The notes beneath the pieces are model-generated. The model was not told the origin of the DNA and made no database searches. It saw nothing but the letters and a program-made list of their open reading frames with translations. A stretch of DNA of 6,598 nucleotides from Ga0077536 sp943370145 (lineage in GTDB: Bacteria; Pseudomonadota; Gammaproteobacteria; Ga0077536), in contig CALRPY020000109.1 of assembly GCA_943370145.1 (NCBI GenBank), positions 1-6,598 on the forward strand. The letters run 5' to 3'. This document shows, in pieces, positions 1 to 5,673 of the stretch. Position 1 is the first letter of the stretch. The number at the start of each line of letters is the position of its first letter. Made by a program: the position numbers and the translations under genes.

Positions 1-1
1 T

Positions 2-481
2 CACAGCGCGCTCGCGCCTGCATCGACCAGTGCCGGTGCGACCGGTGAGCCGGACTTCGATTTCTACACGATACTGCCGGAGATCGAGGTCAAGGTCCCG
101 GAAGCCGAACTCGCCGAGCCGGTCGAACCGGCGCCGCCGCCGGAGCAGCCCACGGTCGGGCAGCCAGTGGCGCCTGCGCCCGCCGCGCCAGCACCGGGCG
201 AGGCGGCGGCGATCGCCACGCCCCCCGCGCCGGTCGTGTCCTACATCGTGCAGGTGGGCGCGTACCAGCAGGTCCAGGAAGCCGACCAGACCAAGGCGCT
301 GCTCGCGCTGCAGGGAATTTCCTCGACGATCCAGCGCATCACGAAGGAAGGGCAGGGCGTCTGGTTCCGCGTCATCGTCGGACCCTATGCCACCGCGCCG
401 GAGGCCCAGGCTGCCCGCTCGCGGCTCGCCAATGCCGGCTTCAAGACCCTGCTGCTGAAGAGCGGTGGCGGTCCCGGCTGA
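2..481 (+). CDS. SPOR-domain cell-division protein, FtsN-like (5' truncated)
   Basis: The frame is open from the left edge, so the N-terminus (expected cytoplasmic tail and single membrane segment) lies outside the window; 159 residues are visible. Residues about 18-35 contain an acidic Phe-Asp-Phe-Tyr-Thr-Ile-Leu-Pro segment leading into Glu-Val-Lys-Val-Pro, which I recall from gammaproteobacterial FtsN-like proteins often encoded after argS. A Pro/Ala/Glu-rich linker (about 36-78) follows. The C-terminal SPOR domain is at about 80-153, with the Tyr-Ile-Val-Gln-Val-Gly-Ala-Tyr first strand and a later Trp-Phe-Arg-Val-Ile-Val-Gly-Pro-Tyr strand. SPOR domains bind septal peptidoglycan lacking stem peptides, so a periplasmic, septum-associated role is likely. 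FtsN identity is inferred; a DedD- or RlpA-like SPOR protein is possible. An internal ATG at 167 would remove the conserved N-terminal segment and is not the start. No convincing terminator follows. Confidence 0.85.
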   Translation, partial: HSALAPASTSAGATGEPDFDFYTILPEIEVKVPEAELAEPVEPAPPPEQPTVGQPVAPAPAAPAPGEAAAIATPPAPVVSYIVQVGAYQQVQEADQTKALLALQGISSTIQRITKEGQGVWFRVIVGPYATAPEAQAARSRLANAGFKTLLLKSGGGPG

Positions 482-636
482 GGCTGCCACATTCGTCGGC
501 TTGCGCGTGGCTGCTCGCGACGAGCGCTTCCAGCGCAATCTGCCGTTGCGGCGACACGCGTCGCGCATCCAGTCGTCGGTACGGGGCACATGAGGGCGGC
601 GAACGCCGCATGCACGTCGCGCCCGCTGATCGGGAT

Positions 637-710
637 TGGAGCGGGTGATGGGAATCGAACCCACGCTCTCAGCTTGGGAAGCTGATGTTCTGCCATTGAA
701 CTACACCCGC
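637..710 (-). tRNA. tRNA-Gly (anticodon CCC)
   Basis: Read on the minus strand from 710, the sequence folds as a complete cloverleaf. The acceptor stem is GCGGGTG paired with CACCCGC, the D arm starts GTTCAATGG, the anticodon stem is TCAGC/GCTGA around loop TTCCCAA, and the T arm carries TTCGATT. Loop position gives anticodon CCC, which reads the glycine codon GGG. The discriminator base is T (position 640) and CCA is encoded at 637-639, so the 3' end needs no added nucleotides. It closely resembles E. coli glyU, including the T discriminator. It stands alone, opposite in direction to both neighbours, with its own promoter. No integrase or duplicated tRNA 3' end is visible, so there is no sign that it is an attachment site. 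Confidence 0.97.
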
Positions 711-722
711 GAGGTGTGCGGC

Positions 723-750
723 ATTCTAGACATTTGCCCGGGTCAGTCAA
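723..750 (-). promoter_or_regulatory. Sigma70-type promoter of tRNA-Gly
   Basis: On the minus strand there is a -35 element TTGACT (750-745), a 16-bp spacer and a -10 element TAGAAT (728-723). Each hexamer has one mismatch to consensus. The -10 ends 12 bp before the tRNA 5' end at 710, so a short leader for RNase P removal is expected. The stretch between the -10 and the tRNA (GCCGCACACC) is GC-rich, as in stringently controlled stable-RNA promoters; that control is inferred. Confidence 0.8.
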
Positions 751-758
751 AGCGTGAT

Positions 759-770
759 TGCGTCACGCGC
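759..770. promoter_or_regulatory. Palindromic motif, left copy (candidate operator)
   Basis: TGCGTCACGCGC contains the odd-centred palindrome GCGT-C-ACGC. It matches the motif at 824-835 at 11 of 12 positions; the one difference is the central base. It also forms the right half of a wider inverted repeat, GCGTGA-N5-TCACGC, at 752-768. It lies just outside the tRNA -35 and about 30 bp before the TATAAT at 800. The operator role is inferred; in GC-rich DNA such words can recur by chance. Confidence 0.3.
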
Positions 771-799
771 GCCGCCGTGGTGGGATTGACGCTCGTGTC

Positions 800-805
800 T
801 ATAAT
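800..805 (+). promoter_or_regulatory. Candidate -10 element for the receiver/MBL/thi/trmB operon
   Basis: A perfect TATAAT lies 80 bp upstream of the receiver ATG in an otherwise GC-rich intergenic region. No good -35 sits at 16-18 bp: the best matches near 776-783 are poor. A TTGACG at 786-791 is only 8 bp away, too close to serve as its -35. Transcription from here would begin near 812 and give a leader of about 70 nt. The assignment rests mainly on the -10 and its position. Confidence 0.45.
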
Positions 806-823
806 GCGCCGAGGTCATGCGCC

Positions 824-835
824 TGCGTGACGCGC
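824..835. promoter_or_regulatory. Palindromic motif, right copy (candidate operator)
   Basis: TGCGTGACGCGC is the second copy of the palindrome seen at 759-770, 65 bp downstream of it. It falls in the predicted leader, about 12 bp after the expected transcription start. The two copies therefore bracket the candidate -10. No DNA-binding regulator is encoded in the window, since the receiver gene has no output domain. Confidence 0.3.
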
Positions 836-884
836 CGCCAGTTCAACCGGCCCACTGCCCCAATTGCGACGGGTGACCCGCGAG

Positions 885-1277
885 ATGACCGCCGCCACTC
901 CAATCATCGTAGTCGTGGACGACAGCCAGGCGGTGCGGGTGTTCTTCGAGCGGATTGCGACCAACGTGGGAGTCGACCTGCGCACCTACGCATCCGCCGC
1001 CGAGGCCATGAGCTTCCTGTCCGAGCGCCGCCCCGATCTGCTGTTCCTCGACATCATCATGCCAGAGAAGGACGGCCTGACCTTCCTGCAGGAGCTGCGC
1101 CGGATGCCTCTCCACGAGTCGACACCGACAATCATGATTTCCTCCAAGGACTACGCGCAGGACCGCAGCACCGCGAAGCAGCTCGGGGTCGTGGAGTACC
1201 TGCCCAAGCCGATGACGGGCAGGGCGATCCAGGACGCGATCCTCAGGTATGCCGTGTCGCCGGCGGCCGGCACATGA
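885..1277 (+). CDS. Single-domain response regulator (CheY-like receiver)
   Basis: This 130-residue protein is essentially one receiver domain. Visible landmarks are the acidic pair D12-D13 after the first hydrophobic strand, phosphoacceptor D56 in Leu-Asp-Ile-Ile-Met-Pro, S86 at the Thr/Ser switch site, Y105 at the aromatic switch site, and K108-P109. All residues needed for aspartyl phosphorylation are present, and no DNA-binding or enzymatic output domain follows. I chose ATG 885, 8 nt after GGGTGA (871-876). In-frame TTG 864 and GTG 873 are alternatives but add residues before the usual short N-terminus. The stop overlaps the start of the MBL hydrolase gene (ATGA, 1274-1277), implying translational coupling and a joint function. 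No histidine kinase is in the window, so the phosphodonor is unknown. Confidence 0.9.
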   Translation: MTAATPIIVVVDDSQAVRVFFERIATNVGVDLRTYASAAEAMSFLSERRPDLLFLDIIMPEKDGLTFLQELRRMPLHESTPTIMISSKDYAQDRSTAKQLGVVEYLPKPMTGRAIQDAILRYAVSPAAGT

Positions 1278-2179
1278 GCCGGCCCTACATCCGTTTCTGG
1301 GGCGTGCGCGGTTCCTACGCCGCACCGCATGCCACCCACCTCGGCGTCGGCGGCAACACGTCCTGCGTCGAGATCCGGGCCGGCGATCACCTGCTGGTCT
1401 GCGACGGCGGCACCGGCATCATCCCCCTCGGCGAAGCGCTGATGCAGTCGCCGCTGCGGGAGATGATGGTGGTCTTCACGCACTATCACTGGGATCACAT
1501 CTGCGGCCTGCCGTTCTTCCCCCCGGCGTTTTCGCCGGCCTGGAAAATCAGGTTCTTCGGCCCGGGCGAGACCGCGGCGGATATCGAGCAGCGCCTGTCG
1601 AACCAGATGAAGGCACCCTATTTCCCGGTCGAGATCGAAACCTGGATGGCCAGCATCGAGTACGTGTCGCCCGGCAGCGGCGTCCTCCAGCACGGGCCGA
1701 TGAGCATTCGATTCCACAACGTCCACCACCCGGGCGTGACCTATGGCTACCGTGTGAACGTCGCCGGCAAGAGCATCGTCTACATGTCGGACAATGAGGT
1801 CGCCTACCTGAAAACCTCGATCGAACGGCGCGCCGACGAGTTCGACGACGACGAGCATCACATACTCGCCAGCATCGAACGCGAGGAGCGCCTCACCGAG
1901 ATCGCCGCGGTGAAAGGGGCGGACATCCTGATCCACGACGCCCAGTACACGCCCTGCGACTACGCGCGCAAGCGCGGCTGGGGTCATTCCTGCTATGTCG
2001 ACACCGTGAATTTCGCGATCGACGCTGGCGTGAAGACGCTCTACCTGTACCATCACGATCCGACCTACGATGACGCCAAGGTCGACGAGATCCATCGTGA
2101 CTGCGAGCGGCTCATCCTGGAACGCGGCGCCACCCTCGAGTGCCTGGTCGCGCGCGAAGGCATGGTGGTGGAGATCTGA
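1274..2179 (+). CDS. MBL-fold metallo-hydrolase, PhnP/phosphodiesterase-like (COG1235-type)
   Basis: This 301-residue protein has the metallo-beta-lactamase fold signature Thr-His-Tyr-His-Trp-Asp-His (H70, H72, D74, H75). Further likely metal ligands are H151/H152 in His-His-Pro-Gly, D173 in Met-Ser-Asp-Asn, and H260/H261 in Tyr-His-His-Asp-Pro. The N-terminal Phe-Trp-Gly-Val-Arg-Gly-Ser and Gly-Gly-Asn-Thr-Ser-Cys-Val-Glu segments are typical of a COG1235-like group often annotated as phosphodiesterases. H238 in Gly-Trp-Gly-His-Ser may serve in catalysis. No signal peptide is seen, so it should be cytoplasmic with two bound metals. A phosphodiester substrate is inferred from the family; the actual substrate is unknown. 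It starts inside the receiver stop codon without its own Shine-Dalgarno. The frame is open upstream to about 758, but that part is a shadow of the receiver gene. Confidence 0.88.
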   Translation: MSRPYIRFWGVRGSYAAPHATHLGVGGNTSCVEIRAGDHLLVCDGGTGIIPLGEALMQSPLREMMVVFTHYHWDHICGLPFFPPAFSPAWKIRFFGPGETAADIEQRLSNQMKAPYFPVEIETWMASIEYVSPGSGVLQHGPMSIRFHNVHHPGVTYGYRVNVAGKSIVYMSDNEVAYLKTSIERRADEFDDDEHHILASIEREERLTEIAAVKGADILIHDAQYTPCDYARKRGWGHSCYVDTVNFAIDAGVKTLYLYHHDPTYDDAKVDEIHRDCERLILERGATLECLVAREGMVVEI

Positions 2180-2187
2180 GCTTGAAC

Positions 2188-2403
2188 ATGCTTCTCACGG
2201 TCAACGGTGCAGCCCACGAGCTGCCGGCCGGTCAGACCGTCGCCGATCTGCTCGGGCGCCTCGAAATCCGTGGCAGAATCGCCGTCGAAGTGAACGGGGA
2301 ACTCGTCCCGCGCAGCACCCACGCGCGGCACCTGCTGGCCGATGGCGACCGCGTGGAGATCGTCCATGCCATCGGCGGGGGCCAGCCCGTACCCACGCGC
2401 TGA
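2188..2403 (+). CDS. thiS: Sulfur carrier protein ThiS with C-terminal extension
   Basis: ThiS carries sulfur as a C-terminal thiocarboxylate and hands it to ThiG for the thiamine thiazole ring. The 71 residues show the small beta-grasp pattern: an N-terminal strand ending Val-Asn-Gly, Thr-Val-Ala-Asp-Leu-Leu, Val-Glu-Val-Asn-Gly, Val-Pro-Arg-Ser, Asp-Gly-Asp-Arg-Val-Glu-Ile-Val, then Ala-Ile-Gly-Gly-Gly at 61-65. ThiS normally ends at that Gly-Gly, but here Gln-Pro-Val-Pro-Thr-Arg follows before the stop. Start: ATG 2188 gives the usual N-terminus. An in-frame TTG at 2182 adds two residues and sits better behind GGAGA (2170-2174), so it is a real alternative. The gene begins 8 nt after the MBL gene and 40 nt before thiG. 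The activating enzyme ThiF/MoeB is not in the window. Confidence 0.9.
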   Translation: MLLTVNGAAHELPAGQTVADLLGRLEIRGRIAVEVNGELVPRSTHARHLLADGDRVEIVHAIGGGQPVPTR

Positions 2404-2443
2404 CGGGGCCCCGGCGCCAGCTGCAGGAGAGCAAAGAACGATC

Positions 2444-3247
<804 letters not shown>

Positions 3248-3254
3248 GCCGCGC

Positions 3255-3947
3255 GTGAATCCCGACCGCCCCGACGCACCGCCCTTCCTGCGCGGCGTGC
3301 GCAGTTTCGTGCGCCGCGAGGGGCGGATGACCGTGTCCCAGCGTCGCGCGCTGGGCGATCTCGCCGAACGCTACCGTTGGCCGCTCGCGTCCGTCGACCC
3401 GTCGTCGGTGACCGGCCGCGCCGCGCCGCTGTGGCTGGAAATCGGCAGTGGCGACGGGGAGAACGTGCTGGCTTTGGCGCGCGCGCATCCGGGGCGTGAT
3501 TTCATCGCCTGCGAGGTGCACGGGCCCGGCGTCGGACACCTGCTGAACCGGGTCGAGGCGGAAGGCCTTGCCAACGTGCGGGTCGCGCAGTGCGATGTGT
3601 TCGAGTTGCTGAAGCACCTGCCCGCCGGCGCCCTGACGGGTGTCAACGTGTTCTTTCCCGATCCCTGGCCGAAGAAGCGCCACCACAAGCGACGCCTGCT
3701 GCAGGGGACGCTGCTCGATGAGCTTGCCCGGGTGCTCGCGCGCGAAGGCCGACTGTTCGTCGCGACCGACTGGGCGGACTACGCGGTCGAGGTCGCTGAA
3801 CTGGTCGAGGCCACCCCGGGCTGGGTGAATCTCGCCGGCCCGCGCCGCCGGGCGCCGCGCCTGAAGCACCGCATCCTCACCAAGTTCGAACGCAAGGCGC
3901 TGCGCGAAGGGCGCGCGGTCGCCGATTTCGTCATCGCCCGCTGCTGA
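3255..3947 (+). CDS. trmB: tRNA (guanine46-N7)-methyltransferase TrmB
   Basis: TrmB uses S-adenosylmethionine to make m7G at position 46 in the variable loop of tRNAs. The 230-residue protein has the family's N-terminal Arg-Ser-Phe-Val-Arg-Arg-Glu-Gly-Arg-Met-Thr (16-26), SAM motif I Leu-Glu-Ile-Gly-Ser-Gly-Asp-Gly (61-68), E87 at the second SAM site, the hallmark Phe-Phe-Pro-Asp-Pro-Trp-Pro-Lys-Lys-Arg-His-His-Lys-Arg-Arg (133-147, with D136), and a C-terminal Thr-Lys-Phe-Glu-Arg-Lys segment. Ser at motif I position 65 replaces the more usual Phe. The start is GTG 3255, only 7 nt after the thiG stop and with no clear Shine-Dalgarno, so it probably depends on thiG translation. A thiG-trmB neighbourhood is, as I recall, common in gammaproteobacteria. 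Its stop lies in an inverted repeat shared with the convergent nucleotidase gene. Confidence 0.96.
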   Translation: MNPDRPDAPPFLRGVRSFVRREGRMTVSQRRALGDLAERYRWPLASVDPSSVTGRAAPLWLEIGSGDGENVLALARAHPGRDFIACEVHGPGVGHLLNRVEAEGLANVRVAQCDVFELLKHLPAGALTGVNVFFPDPWPKKRHHKRRLLQGTLLDELARVLAREGRLFVATDWADYAVEVAELVEATPGWVNLAGPRRRAPRLKHRILTKFERKALREGRAVADFVIARC

Positions 3948-3958
3948 ACGGGTTCAGC
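3943..3958. terminator. Perfect inverted repeat at the trmB / nucleotidase junction, possible weak bidirectional terminator
   Basis: GCTGAAC (3943-3949), GG, GTTCAGC (3952-3958) is a perfect 7-bp inverted repeat; as RNA it would form about 6 bp around a CGGG loop on either strand. The trmB stop TGA (3945-3947) lies in the left arm and the nucleotidase stop TGA (read on minus, 3956-3954) in the mirror position of the right arm. No T-tract follows on either side, so intrinsic termination would be weak. Confidence 0.35.
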
Positions 3959-4670
3959 CCGGCCGTGGCAGGCCGTGCTGGCAGCGCGGGATCAGTTCGG
4001 CGAGCGAATCCACCGCAGGATAGTCCGCGTAGTCGCGACGCGGCCCGGAACTGCTCGGCTGAATCACGCCATAGAGTTCGGTGATGCCCCAGGCCCGTGC
4101 CGCATCGAGCACGGCGGCGTTATCGTCGATGAAAATCGCGCGCGCCGGGTCGAAGCCGACGTCGTCGGCGAGCGCGTGCCAGAACTCGGGTCGTTCCTTC
4201 GGGTAGCCGTAGGGGTGCGAGCTCCTGATTTCCGTGAAGTAGCGGTCGATGCCCGTGCGCGAGAGTTTCAGCGCAAGGCTGCGCGGGTGGGCGTTCGTCG
4301 CGAGTACGCTGCGAATGCCACGCGCGGCGAGATGTGCCAGGAATTCCTCGGTGCCGGGCCGCATGCGGATCAGGTGCGAGAGTCCGGCCTCGACCTCGTG
4401 CATCGACACCCCGAAGACATCGCTCCAGTGGTCCAGGCAATACCATTCCAGGGTGCCGCGCGCGCTCGCGATGCGGGCCGCGACCCGTTGCCGCGCTTCT
4501 TCCGGCGCGTGGCCGTGGCGCTCGGCGAGCAGCGCCGGCAGGCGGTGGTTCCAGACCTGATCGTCGAAATGCAGGTCCAGCAGCGTGCCGTCCATGTCGA
4601 GGATGACGGCGGAGATCGGGGCGGACAGGGGCGCCGCGCCGGCGGCGCCCGGAGGGTGCGTCATGTTCAT
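3954..4670 (-). CDS. yrfG: HAD-family GMP/IMP nucleotidase, YrfG-like
   Basis: YrfG-type enzymes remove the 5' phosphate from purine nucleotides such as GMP and IMP. The 238-residue protein has all HAD motifs: motif I Asp-Met-Asp-Gly-Thr (25-29, nucleophile D25 and acid D27), motif II T125 in Ala-Thr-Asn-Ala-His-Pro, motif III K158 in Gly-Tyr-Pro-Lys-Glu, and motif IV Asp-Asp (182-183) in Phe-Ile-Asp-Asp. The cap region has Leu-Glu-Trp-Tyr-Cys-Leu-Asp-His-Trp-Ser (74-83), and Leu-Leu-Asp-Leu-His-Phe-Asp follows motif I; both match E. coli YrfG closely as I recall it. ATG 4670 is chosen; ATG 4664 is two codons further in. The frame stays open to 4757, but those residues would run into the divergent hydrolase start and look non-coding. 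No strong ribosome site or promoter is seen. The substrate is inferred from the homologue. Confidence 0.88.
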   Translation of the reverse strand: MNMTHPPGAAGAAPLSAPISAVILDMDGTLLDLHFDDQVWNHRLPALLAERHGHAPEEARQRVAARIASARGTLEWYCLDHWSDVFGVSMHEVEAGLSHLIRMRPGTEEFLAHLAARGIRSVLATNAHPRSLALKLSRTGIDRYFTEIRSSHPYGYPKERPEFWHALADDVGFDPARAIFIDDNAAVLDAARAWGITELYGVIQPSSSGPRRDYADYPAVDSLAELIPRCQHGLPRPG

Positions 4671-4755
4671 GCTTGCTGCTTCAGTGGGCCTGGGGCGTAT
4701 CGCGCCGGTATCGCAGGCCGCTGATCCCGCCCGCCAGCGTCGTCGTAGGGCACGC

Positions 4756-5673
4756 ATGAAGCCTCATTCCCGCGCGTCCCGCAAGTCCCGCCCTGGCCTC
4801 GTCGCGGCGCTCGCGCTGCTGACCGGTACCGCGCACGCGCTCGAGCCCTCGGACCTCGCGCCGGCAGGCGACTTCGCCAACCTGGAGACCCACAGGCTGT
4901 ACTTCGACTGTCGGGGCGAAGGCTCGCCCCGGGTACTCTTCGACTACGGCATCGCCGGCGCCGCAGTCGAATGGCAGGAGATCCAGCGCAGCCTCGCGAC
5001 CGACACGACGGTGTGCGTATACGACCGCGCCGGCTACGGCTGGAGCGACCCCGGCCCGTCTCCACGCACGGCGGCCCAGGCGGCAGCGGAAATCGCGGCG
5101 CTGGCGGCGGCCGAGGGCTGGCGCGAGCCGCTGCTGCTGGTCGGCCACTCGTTCGGCGGCTTCGACGTGCGCTATTTCGCGGCGAGGAATCCGGCCGCGG
5201 TCGCCGGGCTCGTGCTGCTCGATTCCTCGCTGCCTGGGCTTGACCTCTCATCGGTCCCGGCGGGGACCGCCGCCGGGGTCGCCCATCCCCTTGCCGGGCC
5301 CGCGCTGGACGAGGAGCCCGGCACCGACGGCTTCGCGATTGCGCGCTACCTCAACTCGCGGCGCAAGGCCGTGTTCACGCAGATGGACGAACTGGCGAAC
5401 TTCGCGCACTCGGGCGCAGAGGTCGTCGGCGCTGGTGCCCTGCCCGATGTCCCGGTGGTCGTCGTCACGCGGGACCCGGCGCGCGGCCTGCCCGACCCGG
5501 CCGGCGAGGCGAAATGGCAACACGGGCAGCGGCAACTGGCCGCGGGGATCCGGCGCGCGGAGTGGTGGCCGGCGGCGGGCAGCGGCCACGAGATCCACCG
5601 CGATCGGCCGGACCTGGTCGTGGCGGCAGTGCGCCGGGTACTGGTGCGGTTGCGGGCCGGTCCGGCCTCCTAG
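4756..5673 (+). CDS. Exported alpha/beta-hydrolase of unknown substrate
   Basis: This 305-residue protein begins with a classical signal peptide: basic Arg/Lys-rich residues 2-12, a hydrophobic core at 14-24, and a likely cut after Ala-His-Ala (26-28). It should act in the periplasm or outside the cell. The mature part is an alpha/beta-hydrolase: Tyr-Asp-Arg-Ala-Gly-Tyr-Gly-Trp-Ser-Asp (89-98), the nucleophile elbow Gly-His-Ser-Phe-Gly-Gly with S132, a likely acid at D240 (after the strand Val-Val-Val-Val-Thr), and catalytic H278 in Ser-Gly-His-Glu-Ile. The triad appears complete, so activity is expected. Esterase, peptidase or lactonase activity cannot be told apart from sequence alone. ATG 4756 is chosen for the signal peptide; the frame is open upstream to 4585 but overlaps the divergent nucleotidase gene. 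No good Shine-Dalgarno or promoter is visible in the 85-bp intergenic gap. Its TAG stop overlaps the next gene's stop. Confidence 0.85.
   Translation: MKPHSRASRKSRPGLVAALALLTGTAHALEPSDLAPAGDFANLETHRLYFDCRGEGSPRVLFDYGIAGAAVEWQEIQRSLATDTTVCVYDRAGYGWSDPGPSPRTAAQAAAEIAALAAAEGWREPLLLVGHSFGGFDVRYFAARNPAAVAGLVLLDSSLPGLDLSSVPAGTAAGVAHPLAGPALDEEPGTDGFAIARYLNSRRKAVFTQMDELANFAHSGAEVVGAGALPDVPVVVVTRDPARGLPDPAGEAKWQHGQRQLAAGIRRAEWWPAAGSGHEIHRDRPDLVVAAVRRVLVRLRAGPAS

Noticed and set aside
513..525. Hairpin GCTCG-CGA-CGAGC as terminator of the SPOR gene
   Set aside because: Only five base pairs and no T-tract after it.
596..609. Hairpin GCGGCG-AA-CGCCGC just 3' of the tRNA as its terminator
   Set aside because: The stem is good, but no T-run follows on the minus strand and such hairpins are frequent at this GC content.
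637..710. tRNA-Gly as an integration site for a mobile element
   Set aside because: No integrase, duplicated tRNA end or change in composition is visible on either side.
752..768. GCGTGA-N5-TCACGC as a CRP site
   Set aside because: CRP half-sites are separated by 6 bp, here 5, and the outer T/A bases are absent.
786..805. TTGACG plus TATAAT as a complete sigma70 promoter
   Set aside because: The spacer is only 8 bp; the -10 may be real but this hexamer cannot be its -35.
1151..2095. Minus-strand open frame of 314 codons
   Set aside because: Complementary shadow of the MBL gene, typical of GC-rich DNA; no recognisable motifs.
758..2179. Long open frame of 473 codons suggesting a fused N-terminal domain on the MBL protein
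   Set aside because: The part before 1274 is the receiver gene read in another frame; its translation is Arg/His-rich with no domain features, while the overlapping receiver frame has every family residue.
2180..2443. TPP riboswitch controlling the thi genes
   Set aside because: There is no non-coding leader long enough; the 40-nt gap between thiS and thiG holds only a Shine-Dalgarno, and 711-884 shows no recognisable TPP-aptamer core.
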